Below are positions 20,174-34,136 of a stretch of 64,000 nucleotides of DNA, in pieces. The translations under genes were made by a program, and so were the position numbers. The DNA is from Synechococcus sp. WH 7803 (GTDB taxonomy: Bacteria > Cyanobacteriota > Cyanobacteriia > PCC-6307 > Cyanobiaceae). Under the pieces are notes generated by a model. It was given only the letters and a program-made list of their open reading frames with translations. It made no database searches and was not told the DNA's origin. Each line of letters starts with the position of its first letter. Position 1 is the first letter of the stretch. The stretch is taken from assembly GCA_000063505.1 (NCBI GenBank), contig CT971583.1, positions 186,001-250,000 on the forward strand, in the 5' to 3' direction.

Positions 20174-20266
20174 CACTAGGGGTGCCCGCGGCTGTTTTCT
20201 TGAGCGGCCTGGGCTGAGATCACACCCTCCGAACCTGATCCGGATCATGCCGGCGCCAGGGAAGTG
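20174..20266 (+). promoter_or_regulatory. TPP riboswitch (THI element) of thiC
   Basis: The leader contains the canonical TPP-aptamer blocks: AGGGGTGCCC, then GGGCTGAGATCACACCC, CCTGATCCGGATCATGCCGG and CAGGGAAGTG. The closing P1 stem pairs CACT (20174-20177) with AGTG (20263-20266). It should lower thiC expression when thiamine pyrophosphate binds. The 59 bases to the thiC start form the expression platform; I see no T-run there, which favours control of translation. Confidence 0.95.
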
Positions 20267-20277
20267 AAAGCGCGTGA

Positions 20278-21729
<1,452 letters not shown>

Positions 21730-21755
21730 TGGTTTTGGAGTGCTGAAAGCGAAGA

Positions 21756-23747
21756 CTATGGCTTCGGGTAGGCCTCCATTGTTTGACTTAGGAATTCACC
21801 TGTTTTGCTGTTAACCACCCAGACGTATTGAATTCCTTGTTTGACATTGCGATCGGTGATTAAAACGGTGGACTCGAGGGGGTCTGGCTGACTGATCTGG
21901 GTGATTTTGTAGTCACCCCGGTCCGACGCTATGGCGTTGTTGTCTCGAGTGAGGAGAAGCCAGCGTGATTTGTTGGTTTGGTCGTCTGCCTTTAAATAGA
22001 GATTGCGATGCTTGGAGCCAAGCGAGAACTCGTTGTTGGTGTAGAGAATGTTCGTCACGTCTTTAATTGTGATCGCAACGATGTCTGCAGGATCCCTGAG
22101 TGAGATGTCGCCGTCTGCTGTTCGCGTTGCGACACACCAGCTCTTGGGATTGGTGAGCTCTCGTGTTTCGTGGTGGTCTCGATAACCGGCGCGCTCAATC
22201 CATTGGAATGCGTTGTGCCCAGATGGATTGGTGAAGGGCCATTGCTCTCGTGGAAAGTGTCCGCTGTACCCATTGGCTGTGGGGATGCCTGTGCGTCGTT
22301 GGGCATGCATCGCCAACACTTGTGCGCGCCATGGCGGTTGATCGCTCCATTGGTACCAGAACACAGAGCACTCGCTGTTGTTCAGCGATGAAGAGAGAGC
22401 ATTCAGTTCTTTCTTCCACTGCTGTAGCGAGAAGGATGGTTGACCAATGGCCCAGATCCCCGCAAAGCTTCCGGTCATGGCCAGAATCCCAGCCAATGTT
22501 GCTTTGGTTTGATTGAGTTTGTGATGCCAGTGTTGCGATGCCAGCGCCAGCGCAGGAGATGCAAAAAGAATGATCATCATGGCAACCCTGCTGGATGCCC
22601 TCAGTGAACTTGCCCCGGGCAGGAGCTTGCTGATCAGAGGCCAGGCGCTGAACCCACCCCACGAGAGGCTGAACAGAACCATGGCTGCGATCACCCAAAG
22701 CCATGGCCGCAAACCATTCTTTGCAGTTTGGCTCTTGCGGAACGATGTGATAATTGCTGCTGCCAGCAAAATGAGGACGATCCAGCCAGGAAACAGCTCC
22801 TGCTCAGCTCCGTAAACCATGGCTGGGGGTGGATTGTCAGGACTCCAGGGTGCTTGCAACAACCAGAAATTGCTGCTGTAGAAGTAGCTCAATGGTTTTG
22901 GCAGATTCGTGAGAATTTCCTCGCCAGGCCGTTTTCCGAACGTTTTGAGCGTTTGCAGGTAGGGCCAATAAATGACTAAATTTGTTCCGATAATTGAGGC
23001 AAGAGCGAATGCATTTCGGGTTAAGTTTTTACCGTTTTTGATGATCAAATTTTTGATTTTGAGTCGCCTGCCGAGATGGGTCAAAGCGCATATCAATGTG
23101 CCATAACACGCGTAGACGCAGATGTAGATATTAAAGAAGCCGATCGCAAGCAACCAGGAAGCCAGGCTTAACCATGATGAGATCGCAAAATCCTCTGTTG
23201 GCTCGTGAATCAAGCGGTGGCAGAGACAAAGAATGGGCCCTATGAGGAAGAGGCTGAGAAGTTGTGGATGTCCCAGTTGTTGGATGATGGCGGGACTGAA
23301 AGCTGTTACCAGGGCAATCATGCTTATCCAAGTGGCAGCTGCTGTCGGTGCAATCCGCTGTGCCGCCATCCGGATGGAGAGATAGTTGAGGGTGAGCGTG
23401 AGGCTCAGCCAGGCCACATAGCTTTGGTAAGGGTCGAGTAAAAACCTGAATGCTCCGTAAAGAACACTTGGTCCCAGTAGGTGATCGCTCCAGGCCAGAG
23501 TATTTTTGATTGGCCAGAAAAAGTTAGGTGACCAGTATTGATCCGGGTTGAGAATCGTTGATCCCGTGAAATGTTGGTAAGCGTGCTCTAGGAAATAAAG
23601 GTTTAAAAGCGTATCTCCTGCATCTGTTTGGAGTTGTTCCAGGCCACTCGAGACTGTGGGCCACAATGTCATTGTTACTGCGATGGCAGGGATCAGCAGC
23701 CAGTGCAGCCCAAAGCAAGCTGCTTGCGTGACTTGTTTGTTGTTCAT
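21756..23747 (-). CDS. Large multi-pass membrane protein, GT-C glycosyltransferase-like
   Basis: The 663-residue protein has about ten or more hydrophobic segments in its first 420 residues and a soluble C-terminal part of about 230. The arrangement, with an early acidic pair in LQTDAGDTLLNLYFL (about residues 39-53), resembles lipid-sugar-dependent GT-C transferases. No family signature is certain, so the enzyme call is inference. The coding DNA is clearly more AT-rich than the rest of the window, with rarer codons such as TTA, AAA and ATA, suggesting transfer. It is the last gene of a minus-strand run with GtrA, GT2 and UDP-glucuronate decarboxylase, 4 bases after the decarboxylase stop. 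Confidence 0.72.
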   Translation of the reverse strand: MNNKQVTQAACFGLHWLLIPAIAVTMTLWPTVSSGLEQLQTDAGDTLLNLYFLEHAYQHFTGSTILNPDQYWSPNFFWPIKNTLAWSDHLLGPSVLYGAFRFLLDPYQSYVAWLSLTLTLNYLSIRMAAQRIAPTAAATWISMIALVTAFSPAIIQQLGHPQLLSLFLIGPILCLCHRLIHEPTEDFAISSWLSLASWLLAIGFFNIYICVYACYGTLICALTHLGRRLKIKNLIIKNGKNLTRNAFALASIIGTNLVIYWPYLQTLKTFGKRPGEEILTNLPKPLSYFYSSNFWLLQAPWSPDNPPPAMVYGAEQELFPGWIVLILLAAAIITSFRKSQTAKNGLRPWLWVIAAMVLFSLSWGGFSAWPLISKLLPGASSLRASSRVAMMIILFASPALALASQHWHHKLNQTKATLAGILAMTGSFAGIWAIGQPSFSLQQWKKELNALSSSLNNSECSVFWYQWSDQPPWRAQVLAMHAQRRTGIPTANGYSGHFPREQWPFTNPSGHNAFQWIERAGYRDHHETRELTNPKSWCVATRTADGDISLRDPADIVAITIKDVTNILYTNNEFSLGSKHRNLYLKADDQTNKSRWLLLTRDNNAIASDRGDYKITQISQPDPLESTVLITDRNVKQGIQYVWVVNSKTGEFLSQTMEAYPKP

Positions 23748-23751
23748 TGGT

Positions 23752-24693
23752 TCAGCCTTTGCTCAGGCTTTGCTTGAACCAATCGATCGTGGGTTGCAGT
23801 CCGTCTTGAAGGGCAATCTTCGGCTCCCAGCCAAGTTCCTTCCTGGCGAGATCAATGATCGGCTGGCGTTGGAGTGGATCGTCCTGGGGGAGAGGTTTTG
23901 TGATCAGTTCGAGCTTGGGATTGATGCGATCGCGCACCAGTTCAGCCAGCTGGCGGATGGTGAACTCACCCGGATTGCCGATATTGATGGGGCCTGTGTG
24001 GTTGCCGTTCATCAGGCGGATCATGCCTTCAATCAGATCATCCACATAGCAGAAGGAGCGGGTCTGGCTGCCATCGCCATAGAGAGTGAGGGGTTGTCCT
24101 TGCAGCGCTTGAACGATGAAGTTGCTCACCACCCGTCCGTCGTCGGGCAGCATGCGCGGCCCGTAGGTGTTGAAAATGCGCATCACGCGGATTTCCGTGC
24201 CATGCATGCGTTGGTAGTCGAAGCAGAGGGTTTCGGCGATGCGTTTGCCTTCGTCGTAACAGCTGCGGATGCCGATGGTGTTCACACATCCGCGGTAACT
24301 TTCCGGTTGGGGATGCACTTCTGGATCCCCGTACACCTCGCTGGTGCTGGCCAGAAGTAAACGTGCGCCCACCCGGCGCGCAAGGCCGAGCATGTTGTAA
24401 GTGCCAAGAAAGCTTGTCTTGGCCGTTTTGATCGGATTGAACTGGTAGTGCACCGGCGAGGCCGGACAGGCCAGGTGCCAGATGCGGTCCACCTCCAGGC
24501 GGATCGGCTCGGTCACATCGTGACGGATCAGTTCAAAGCGAGGATGGCCAATCCATTGGGCAATGTTGCTTTTGCGACCCGTGAAGTAATTGTCAAGACA
24601 GATCACCTCTTCCCCGGCGTTCATCAGCCTGTCGGTGAGGTGGGAGCCGAGAAAACCAGCGCCACCAGTGATCAGGTTACGGGTGATGCGCAT
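23752..24693 (-). CDS. UDP-glucuronate decarboxylase (UDP-xylose synthase), SDR family
   Basis: The 313-residue extended short-chain dehydrogenase has the NAD loop [10 protein letters not shown] near the N-terminus. It also has the UXS-type substrate motifs [19 protein letters not shown] and [15 protein letters not shown], and the catalytic Tyr/Lys in CYDEGKR. These sequences are characteristic of enzymes that convert UDP-glucuronate to UDP-xylose. It probably supplies xylose for the glycan made by the neighbouring GT2, GtrA and membrane proteins. Spacing to both neighbours is below 10 bases. Confidence 0.9.
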   Translation of the reverse strand: MRITRNLITGGAGFLGSHLTDRLMNAGEEVICLDNYFTGRKSNIAQWIGHPRFELIRHDVTEPIRLEVDRIWHLACPASPVHYQFNPIKTAKTSFLGTYNMLGLARRVGARLLLASTSEVYGDPEVHPQPESYRGCVNTIGIRSCYDEGKRIAETLCFDYQRMHGTEIRVMRIFNTYGPRMLPDDGRVVSNFIVQALQGQPLTLYGDGSQTRSFCYVDDLIEGMIRLMNGNHTGPINIGNPGEFTIRQLAELVRDRINPKLELITKPLPQDDPLQRQPIIDLARKELGWEPKIALQDGLQPTIDWFKQSLSKG

Positions 24694-24699
24694 GGTGCT

Positions 24700-25407
24700 T
24701 CAGCGTTGAGCCCAAAGATTGTATTTGAGAATGCAGTAGATCGCTCTCACGCCATCTTTCCAGCCGATTTTCTTGCCTTCGTCGTAGGTGCGGCCGTAAT
24801 AAGAAATCCCCACTTCGTAGATGCGCAGATTCATCTTTGCGATTTTGGCCGTGACTTCTGGCTCAAAACCAAAACGGTTTTCGCGAATGTTGATCGCTTG
24901 AATCACTTCACGGCGAAACGCCTTGTAGCAGGTCTCCATGTCCGACAAATTCAAATCGGTGAAGAAGTTGCTCATCAATGTGAGCACGCCATTGCCCACG
25001 CGGTGCCAGAAGTACACCACGCGATGGGGCCTGCCACTCTGGAAACGGCTGCCGAACACCACATCGGCTTTGCCATCCACAATCGGTTGAATCACGATCG
25101 GGAATTCCTGGGGATCGTATTCCAGATCTGCGTCTTGAACGATGCAGATATCGCCGCTGGCCTCCTGGAAGCCCGTGCGCAGTGCAGCGCCCTTGCCTTG
25201 GTTCATCTTGTGAAAGATCACCCGCACATCGGGATCCTTCAGTGTGCTCAGGATGTCGCGTGTCCCGTCTCTCGAGCCATCATCCACGATGATGATTTCT
25301 TTGTTGGCAACAGGTGACTGTTTGACGGCGTCGATCAACGAGAGGATGGTTGCTGATTCGTTGTAACAAGGGATGATGATGCTCAGTTTCACTACTTGAA
25401 CACCCAA
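24700..25407 (-). CDS. GT2 glycosyltransferase, dolichyl/polyprenyl-phosphate sugar synthase type
   Basis: The 235-residue protein has the GT-A core: [14 protein letters not shown] at the N-terminus, [13 protein letters not shown], and the DXD-type motif QDADLEYDP. It resembles DPM1-like synthases, which load a sugar onto polyprenyl phosphate at the cytoplasmic face. There is no C-terminal membrane pair. ATG 25407 overlaps the GtrA gene by 16 bases; a GTG at 25392 sharing one base with its stop is an equally good start. Paired with the GtrA protein it looks like a sugar-loading and flipping unit. Confidence 0.9.
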   Translation of the reverse strand: MGVQVVKLSIIIPCYNESATILSLIDAVKQSPVANKEIIIVDDGSRDGTRDILSTLKDPDVRVIFHKMNQGKGAALRTGFQEASGDICIVQDADLEYDPQEFPIVIQPIVDGKADVVFGSRFQSGRPHRVVYFWHRVGNGVLTLMSNFFTDLNLSDMETCYKAFRREVIQAINIRENRFGFEPEVTAKIAKMNLRIYEVGISYYGRTYDEGKKIGWKDGVRAIYCILKYNLWAQR

Positions 25408-25889
25408 TACTTCTGTGCGCCGAAGGATATCACGGCGAGGCAGGGGATCAGTGCGGCAGCGGCAAGATTTTTCTGAATGCCGACGCCTGCACCTGCCTCA
25501 ATCCCTGCAGCATTCAGAAGCCACATCACCGTCATCAATAACAAATAGCGAAGCAGCGGTCTGTGATGACGCAGCCCTTTGGCTTTGAAAACAAGTTTTC
25601 CGTAAATGGCATATCCGAGGCCGGTGTTGATCGCCTGGCTGATCAAAGTGGCCATGGTGACGGCCACTAGGTTGCTGGCCAGCAGAATCTGCAGCACAGC
25701 ATTGGTGATCAGCACATTCAGCAGGCCAGCGGCGCCGAAGCGCCGTTTTTGTCCCCGTTTTCTTGCTGATTGCTCACTCTGTTGTGAGCCTGAATCATGA
25801 AAAAACCCCTCCTGCACCGCGGCAGAAGGGGCCAGTTGTTGGTCATGCTCTGTGGAACCAGTCGGCTGAGGCTGACGGTTCGAGGGCAT
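25392..25889 (-). CDS. GtrA-family membrane protein (putative lipid-linked sugar flippase)
   Basis: From ATG 25889 it has 165 residues. A hydrophilic N-terminal 50-60 residues ([16 protein letters not shown]) precedes four membrane helices, including [20 protein letters not shown] and [20 protein letters not shown]. It ends with KYWVFK, typical of GtrA. GtrA proteins are thought to move polyprenyl-phosphate sugars across the membrane. It starts 4 bases after the transketolase stop, so transcription may continue from tkt. Confidence 0.85.
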   Translation of the reverse strand: MPSNRQPQPTGSTEHDQQLAPSAAVQEGFFHDSGSQQSEQSARKRGQKRRFGAAGLLNVLITNAVLQILLASNLVAVTMATLISQAINTGLGYAIYGKLVFKAKGLRHHRPLLRYLLLMTVMWLLNAAGIEAGAGVGIQKNLAAAALIPCLAVISFGAQKYWVFK

Positions 25890-25893
25890 GACG

Positions 25894-27903
25894 TCATCCA
25901 AGCAGGGCTTTGGATTTTGCCACAACGTTCTCAACCGTGAAGCCGAACTCCTTGAGGCAGGTTCCACCGGGGGCGGATGCACCGAAGCGGTTCATGGTGA
26001 CGCTGTCACCATCGAGGCCGATGAAACGGTGCCAGCCGAAGGATTCAGCAGCTTCCACCACCATGCGCTTGCGCACAGCGTTGGGGAGCACTTCTTCCTT
26101 GTAGGCGTCGCTTTGCTCATCGAACAGTTCCACGCAGGGCATGGACACCACGCGCACCTTCTTGCCTTCGGCGCTGAGCTGCTTGGCGGCCTGCACGCAG
26201 AGGTCGAGCTCGGTGCCGGTGCCGATCAGGATCAGATCGGGGGTGCCTTCGCAGTCTTCGAGCACATAGCCGCCCAGAGCCACCTTGTCGATCGAGGAAT
26301 TGGCCTGGTTGGCCATGCCCTGACGGCTGAGGCACAGGGCGCTGGGGCGCTTGCGGTTTTGAATCGCCAGCTTGTAGGCACCACTGGTTTCGTTGGCATC
26401 GCCAGGACGGAACACCAGCATCCCGGGCATGGCGCGCAGGGAGGGAATGGTCTCGATCGGCTGGTGGGTGGGACCGTCTTCGCCGACGCCGATGGAGTCG
26501 TGGGTGAGCACGTAGATCACACCCAGTTCACTTAGGGCCGACAGGCGCATGGAGCCGCGCATGTAGTCGGCGAACACCAGGAAGGTGCCGCCGTAGGGGA
26601 TCAGGCCGCTGTCGTGATAGGCGATGCCGTTGAGGATGGCCGCCATGGCGTGCTCACGCACACCGAAGTGCAGGTAGCGCTTCTCAGGGGTTTCCGGCTG
26701 GTAGGAACCGGTTTCGCCCTTGATGTCGGTGTAGTTGGAGTGGGTGAGGTCGGCGGAGCCACCGATCAGCTCAGGCAGGTTGGGGCCGAGGGCGCCCAGG
26801 CAGATCTGGGAGTGCTTGCGGGTGGCCAGACCCTTCTCGTCGGGGCCAGCGGTGGGCAGATCCTTGTCCCAACCCTCGGGCAGTTCACCGCGCAGCATGC
26901 GCTCGAACTCAGCCGCTTCAGCGGGGAACTGGGTGCGGTAGGTGGCCAGGGTCTGGTTCCACTCGGCTTCGAGGCTGGCGCCACGCTCGATCGCCTGGCG
27001 GAACTGGTCGTAAGCCTCCTGGGGCACTTCGAAGGGGCCGTACTCCCAGCCCAGCTGCTGACGGGTCAGGACGGTTTCGTCTTCACCCAGGGGTGCACCG
27101 TGCACGCCGGCGGTGTCGCCCTTGTTGGGGGAGCCGTAGCCGATGGTGGTGGTCACCTTGATGATCGACGGCTTGTCGGTCACGGCCTTGGCGGCTTCGA
27201 TCGCCTTGGCGATGGCGTCCACATCGGTGTTGCCGTCGGCCACGTGCTGCACATGCCAGCCGTAGGCCTCGTAGCGCTTGAGCACGTCCTCGGTGAAGGA
27301 CACGTCCGTGCGGCCGTCGATGGTGATGTGGTTGTCGTCGTAGAGGGCGATCAGCTTGCCCAGCTTCAGGTGGCCGGCCAGGGAGCAGGCTTCCGAAGCG
27401 ATGCCTTCCTGGTTGCAGCCATCCCCCATCACCACATAGGTGTAGTGATCCACGAGGGTGGCGCCGGGCTTGTTGAACTTGGCGGCCAGGTGGGATTCAG
27501 CGATCGCCAGACCCACGGCGTTGGAGATGCCGGCGCCCAGGGGGCCGGTGGTTACTTCAACACCAGGAGTTTCAAAGGTTTCGGGGTGGCCGGGCGTCTT
27601 GGAGCCCCACTGGCGGAACTGCTTGATGTCGTCGATCGACACTGAGTCGTAGCCGGTGAGGTGCAGCAGCGCGTACAGGAGCATGCAGCCGTGACCCGCC
27701 GAGAGCACAAAGCGGTCGCGGTTGAACCACTTGGGGTTCTTGGGGTTGTGCTTGAGAAACTTGTCCCACAGCGCATAACCCAAGGGTGCGCAGCCCATCG
27801 GCAGGCCGGGATGGCCGCTCTTGGATTTGTTGATGGCATCGACGGCCAGCATCCGGATGCTGTTGATGCAGAGCGTGTCGAGAGAGGCGGGCGCTGCGAC
27901 CAT
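25894..27903 (-). CDS. tkt: Transketolase
   Basis: This is the TPP- and Mg-dependent enzyme of the Calvin cycle and pentose phosphate pathway. From ATG 27903 it has 669 residues. It shows the N-terminal [11 protein letters not shown], the TPP/Mg motif [28 protein letters not shown] and the C-terminal [16 protein letters not shown]. The open frame upstream of 27903 overlaps fabF and is not used. In the Calvin cycle it competes with phosphoketolase (xfp in this window) for xylulose and fructose phosphates. Confidence 0.97.
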   Translation of the reverse strand: MVAAPASLDTLCINSIRMLAVDAINKSKSGHPGLPMGCAPLGYALWDKFLKHNPKNPKWFNRDRFVLSAGHGCMLLYALLHLTGYDSVSIDDIKQFRQWGSKTPGHPETFETPGVEVTTGPLGAGISNAVGLAIAESHLAAKFNKPGATLVDHYTYVVMGDGCNQEGIASEACSLAGHLKLGKLIALYDDNHITIDGRTDVSFTEDVLKRYEAYGWHVQHVADGNTDVDAIAKAIEAAKAVTDKPSIIKVTTTIGYGSPNKGDTAGVHGAPLGEDETVLTRQQLGWEYGPFEVPQEAYDQFRQAIERGASLEAEWNQTLATYRTQFPAEAAEFERMLRGELPEGWDKDLPTAGPDEKGLATRKHSQICLGALGPNLPELIGGSADLTHSNYTDIKGETGSYQPETPEKRYLHFGVREHAMAAILNGIAYHDSGLIPYGGTFLVFADYMRGSMRLSALSELGVIYVLTHDSIGVGEDGPTHQPIETIPSLRAMPGMLVFRPGDANETSGAYKLAIQNRKRPSALCLSRQGMANQANSSIDKVALGGYVLEDCEGTPDLILIGTGTELDLCVQAAKQLSAEGKKVRVVSMPCVELFDEQSDAYKEEVLPNAVRKRMVVEAAESFGWHRFIGLDGDSVTMNRFGASAPGGTCLKEFGFTVENVVAKSKALLG

Positions 27904-27953
27904 GGTGAAAAGTGCGTTGCGGACAGTTTGAAGCAGGGGTGCGGTGTCGCCGC

Positions 27954-29201
27954 TCACCCCATCGAGCGGAAAGCCAGGCAGACGTTATGACCGCCGAAGC
28001 CAAAGGAGTTGGAAAGCACCGTCTCCAGTTTGTGGTCTCGAGCTGTGTTGGGAACGACATCCAGATCACAGTCGGGATCGGGATTGGCGTGGTTGATCGT
28101 GGGAGGAACCACGTTGTGCTGCAGTGCCAGCACGCAGGCCACGGCTTCAATCCCGCCGGAGCCACCCAGCAGATGGCCGGTCATCGACTTGGTGGAGCTC
28201 ACCGGGATCTGCAGGGCACGATCACCGAGAGCGCTCTTGATGGCAGCGGTTTCGTTGCTGTCGTTGGCGGGGGTGCTGGTGCCGTGGGCATTCACGTAAT
28301 CCACACTCGCCGCTGACACACCACCGTCGTCCAGGGCGAGGCGCATGGCGGCTGCACCACCCACACCCCCCGGTGTGGGCGAGGTGATGTGATGGGCATC
28401 GCAGGTGGTGCCGTAGCCGACCACCTCGGCAAGGATGGTGGCACCGCGAGCTTCGGCGTGGCTGAGGGTTTCGAGCACCAGCATGCCGGCTCCTTCGCCG
28501 ATCACGAAGCCGTCCCGATCGCGGTCGAAGGGGCGGCTGGCCGTGGCCGGGTCATCGTTGCGGAACGACAGCGCTTTGGCACTGGCGAATCCAGCCACCC
28601 CCAGGGGGGTGATCGCCGATTCCGCCCCGCCGCAGAGCATGGCGTCGGCCTTGCCCAGCTGGAGCAGGCGGAACGCATCACCGATGGCATTGGATCCCGC
28701 GGCACAGGCGGTGGCCACCGCCGAGCTTGGACCCTTGGCACCCACGGCGATCGCCGCCAGACCTGTGGCCATGTTCGGAATCATCATCGGCACGGTGAAG
28801 GGGCTCACGCGGCCGGGCCCTTTGCCGTCGAGCACGTGGGCCTGGGTTTCCATCGTGAGCAAACCGCCCACGCCCGACCCGATGATGATGCCGATGCGCT
28901 CAGCGTTATCTGGAGTGATCTCCAGGCCGGAATCAGCCAGAGCCTGTTGGGCTGCCACCACACCGAATTTGCTGAAGCGATCCCAGCGCTTGGCGTCTTT
29001 GGGCTCAATGAACCCCGTTGGATCGAATGCCTTCACTTCCGCGGCAAAGCGGCAAGCGTGTGCAGACGCGTCGAACAGGGTGATGCCTGCGACGCCGTTG
29101 CGGCCGGACGTGAGCCCGTCCCAGTAGTCGGCAACGCTGTTGCCGATCGGTGTCACCGCGCCAAGGCCGGTGACCACGACGCGTTGGAGACCCTCCACCA
29201 T
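27954..29201 (-). CDS. fabF: 3-oxoacyl-[acyl-carrier-protein] synthase II
   Basis: FabF elongates acyl-ACP with malonyl-ACP. The 415-residue protein has the active-site Cys in [12 protein letters not shown] and the two catalytic His in [11 protein letters not shown] and [11 protein letters not shown]. The N-terminus [14 protein letters not shown] is typical. acpP lies 11 bases upstream on the same strand, the usual acpP-fabF pair, and transketolase follows after 50 bases. Confidence 0.97.
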   Translation of the reverse strand: MVEGLQRVVVTGLGAVTPIGNSVADYWDGLTSGRNGVAGITLFDASAHACRFAAEVKAFDPTGFIEPKDAKRWDRFSKFGVVAAQQALADSGLEITPDNAERIGIIIGSGVGGLLTMETQAHVLDGKGPGRVSPFTVPMMIPNMATGLAAIAVGAKGPSSAVATACAAGSNAIGDAFRLLQLGKADAMLCGGAESAITPLGVAGFASAKALSFRNDDPATASRPFDRDRDGFVIGEGAGMLVLETLSHAEARGATILAEVVGYGTTCDAHHITSPTPGGVGGAAAMRLALDDGGVSAASVDYVNAHGTSTPANDSNETAAIKSALGDRALQIPVSSTKSMTGHLLGGSGGIEAVACVLALQHNVVPPTINHANPDPDCDLDVVPNTARDHKLETVLSNSFGFGGHNVCLAFRSMG

Positions 29202-29212
29202 GCTGCGGAACC

Positions 29213-29455
29213 TCAGGCCTGCTTGTCTTCGATGTACTTAACGGCGTCACCGACGGTGGTGATGCCTTCGGCGGCTTCGTCGGGAATTTCGATGTCGAAC
29301 GCTTCTTCCAGGGCCATCACCAGCTCGACGGTGTCGAGAGAGTCGGCGCCCAGATCGTTCTGAAAATTGGACTCCGGCTTGACTTCACCGGCGTCGACGC
29401 TGAGCTGCTCCGCCACGATCGAACGGACTTTTTCGAGGATTGCTTCCTGAGACAT
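29213..29455 (-). CDS. acpP: Acyl carrier protein
   Basis: This 80-residue acidic protein has the phosphopantetheine attachment Ser in [16 protein letters not shown]. It carries growing fatty acyl chains for FabF and other FAS enzymes. ATG 29455 gives the family N-terminus [18 protein letters not shown]. It is the first gene of the acpP-fabF-tkt run and is divergent from psaC, 151 bases apart. Confidence 0.97.
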   Translation of the reverse strand: MSQEAILEKVRSIVAEQLSVDAGEVKPESNFQNDLGADSLDTVELVMALEEAFDIEIPDEAAEGITTVGDAVKYIEDKQA

Positions 29456-29528
29456 GGCCGTGAAGACGGGACGCCGCATCTTACGGGCTGACGCCGGCCG
29501 CACCAGTCACGGGCGTTAACAACAGTGA

Positions 29529-29852
<324 letters not shown>

Positions 29853-29908
29853 TCGTTTCAACGCTTGGTGCGTTTCACAGTTTTTTCTGCTCCACAACCC
29901 ATAAGCTC

Positions 29909-29932
29909 AGCCCGGCAGTGCCGGGCTTTTTT
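29909..29932 (+). terminator. Intrinsic terminator after psaC
   Basis: AGCCCGGC (29909-29916) pairs perfectly with GCCGGGCT (29920-29927) around an AGT loop, followed by a run of six T ending at 29932. This is a textbook rho-independent terminator for psaC. It ends two bases before the glmS ATG, so a transcript entering glmS from upstream would carry it on top of the start codon. Confidence 0.93.
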
Positions 29933-29934
29933 GT

Positions 29935-31807
<1,873 letters not shown>

Positions 31808-31821
<14 letters not shown>

Positions 31822-33274
31822 GGGCGGCTCGTGCGGCCGCATCGCTGCGGCCGTACACATCGTCGAAGCGCACGATGTCGTCTTCACCCAGATAAGCGCC
31901 GCTCTGCACTTCGATCAGTTCCACCGGGATGCGGCCGGGGTTGGTGAGCCGGTGCCGGCAACCGAGGGGGATGTAGGTGCTCTGGTTTTCGCCGATTAGC
32001 TGCTGGTCACCATCGCGTTCCACCAAGGCTGTGCCCTTCACCACGATCCAATGTTCGGCGCGGTGGTGGTGCATCTGCAGCGAGAGGCTGGCGCCGGGTT
32101 TCACGGAGATGCGCTTCACCTGCCAGCGGCTGTCTTCCACCACACCGGTGTAATGGCCCCAGGGACGGTAGATCTTGCGATGGGCCTTGCCTTCTGGGCT
32201 GCCGTCGGCCTCCAGCTGCTTCACGATCGTCTTCACGTTCTGGGCCTGGCTGCGATCGGCAATCAGCACGGCGTCGTCGGTTTCCACCACCACCAGGTTC
32301 TCCACGCCCAGGCCCACCACCAGGCGGTGTTCGCTGCGCAGATAGCAGTTGCGGCTGCCCTCGCTGATCACGCGGCCGCGCAGAACGTTGCCGTCGTCAT
32401 CGCGATCGGCGGTATCCCACAGGGCACTCCAGCTGCCCACATCACTCCAGCCGGCGGCCAGGGGAAGCACGCTGCCCAGCTCGGTTTTCTCCATCACGGC
32501 CACGTCGATGGCCACACTCGGGCACTTGGCGAAGGCTTCCCGCTCCAAGCGCAGGAAATCCAGATCGGCCACGTCCTGTTCCAAGGCGGCGCGGCAGCAG
32601 CTCACCACCTCCGGTGCCAGACGCTCGAGTTCGGCCAGCATGGCGCTGGCTTTGAACAGGAACATGCCGCTGTTCCAGGTGAAGCGGCCACTGGCGAGGA
32701 ACTGCTCGGCTGTGGCGCGGTCGGGCTTCTCCACAAAGCGGGCAATGGGCACGGGGGTGAGGGCCCCAGGCTGCAGCGGTTCGGCGGCTTCGATGTAGCC
32801 GTAGCCCGTTTCCGGTGCGGTGGGCACGATGCCGAAGGTCACCAGGCGCCCTGCCTCGGCGGCGCTGCGTCCGGCAGCGATGGCCGCGCGGAAATGCTCT
32901 CCATCTCGGATCACATGGTCGGCGGCCAGCACCAGCAGCAGGGGATCCTCACCGCGGGCCGTGGCCTGGAGAGCGGCCACCGCTACAGCCGGGGCGGTGT
33001 TGCGGCCCATGGGCTCCAGCAGGATCGCGCCAGGTTCCACCTCGATCTGGCGCATCTGCTCGGCCACGATGAAGCGGTGGTCGTCGTTGCAGATCAACAG
33101 CGGCGGCGCCAGGCCTTCCAGCCCATCCAGGCGCTGCTGGGTCTGCTGCAACAGGGTTTCATCGCCGCTGCCGCCAAGGGGCCAGTACTGCTTGGGATAG
33201 CTGGCGCGGGAGAGGGGCCAGAGGCGTGTGCCGGTGCCGCCGCAGAGGATCACCGGAATCAGAGGGGTGGTCAC
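31808..33274 (-). CDS. Bifunctional mannose-1-phosphate guanylyltransferase / mannose-6-phosphate isomerase
   Basis: This type-II enzyme makes GDP-mannose (and may isomerise fructose-6-P/mannose-6-P). The 488-residue protein has the nucleotidyltransferase signature ILCGGTGTRLWPLSR and YPKQYWPL near the N-terminus, FVEKPDRATAEQFL in the middle, and a cupin domain at about residues 375-470 with RPWGHYTGV and LSLQMHHHRAEHW. It corresponds to ManC/CpsB/AlgA. GDP-mannose would feed surface polysaccharides such as those from the 56-64 kb locus. Confidence 0.95.
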
Positions 33275-33352
33275 TGGGGGCGCGTGACGAAGTGCCGGTG
33301 ATTGTCGCGCAGGTGCTCTGTGGCTGTCACCTGTGTTGTCACCGGACTGGAC

Positions 33353-33901
33353 TCAGAGCTCGAGCAGGCCTGGCGGTGGGGTGAGCCGCAACCAGCCCTG
33401 CTCCAGATGCACGTCGGGCACGATCGCCTCCACGAAGGGGATCATCAGGGTGCGGCCGTCGGGGCGTTCCAGCACCAGCAGGTCGTTGCCGCCGCTGATC
33501 AGATCCTTCACGGTGCCGATGGCGTCCCCATCGGCGCTCAACCGGGCTTCCAGACCCACCAGATCCAGCAGGTGAAATTCCCCCTCCGCCAGCTCGGGGC
33601 GGTCATCGGCGGGCACCATCAGGGTTTGGCCCACCAAGGCTTCGGCCGCGTCGCGGCTCTCCACTCCGGCAAAGCGCACCACAAACACACTCTTGCCGGG
33701 CAGCTGCCGGCCGCTGGTTAATTCAATTTCTCGCGGTGCCTGGCCGCGCGCTTTGAGCCAGCGGCTGCCGGGCTCGGTGAACCGCTCAGGGAAGTCGCTC
33801 GCTGGGTTCACGCGCAGCTCGCCTTTCAGCCCCTGAACGGCCACCACCTTGCCCACCGGCAGCCAGTCGTCAGCAGTCATGGGAGCAGAAGCAGTCGACA
33901 C
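33353..33901 (-). CDS. rimM: Ribosome maturation factor RimM
   Basis: RimM assists assembly of the 30S head by binding S19. The 182-residue protein has the N-terminal RimM barrel with [16 protein letters not shown], and the PRC-barrel half with [16 protein letters not shown] and MIPFVEAIV. There are two close ATGs (33901 and 33880). It diverges from ndhS by 47 bases. Confidence 0.93.
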   Translation of the reverse strand: MSTASAPMTADDWLPVGKVVAVQGLKGELRVNPASDFPERFTEPGSRWLKARGQAPREIELTSGRQLPGKSVFVVRFAGVESRDAAEALVGQTLMVPADDRPELAEGEFHLLDLVGLEARLSADGDAIGTVKDLISGGNDLLVLERPDGRTLMIPFVEAIVPDVHLEQGWLRLTPPPGLLEL

Positions 33902-33948
33902 GTCATCATCCTTGCGCGCAATACTTAGGGCCTGATCGTTCCCTTGCT

Positions 33949-34131
33949 ATGGCATCTGCTGCTCCGATTCTTCCCGGCGCCACGGTGACGGTGGTGGATC
34001 AGCGTTCGATCTATAACGGCTACACCGGCTTTGTGCAGCGCATCAGTGGCGACCGGGCGGCTGTGCTGTTTGAAGGCGGCAACTGGGACAAGCTCGTGAC
34101 CCTGCGCCTGCGCGACCTCAGCGCCGACTGA
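33949..34131 (+). CDS. ndhS: NAD(P)H-quinone oxidoreductase subunit S
   Basis: NdhS forms the ferredoxin-binding site of the cyanobacterial NDH-1 complex on the thylakoid. The 60-residue protein has the SH3-like core: ILPGATVTVVDQRSIYNGYT, then GFVQRISGDRAAVLFEGGNW and DKLVTLRLRDL. This pattern, especially AVLFEGGNWDKLVT, is diagnostic. The K+ channel gene starts 5 bases after its stop, suggesting co-expression. Confidence 0.93.
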   Translation: MASAAPILPGATVTVVDQRSIYNGYTGFVQRISGDRAAVLFEGGNWDKLVTLRLRDLSAD

Positions 34132-34136
34132 CAGCC

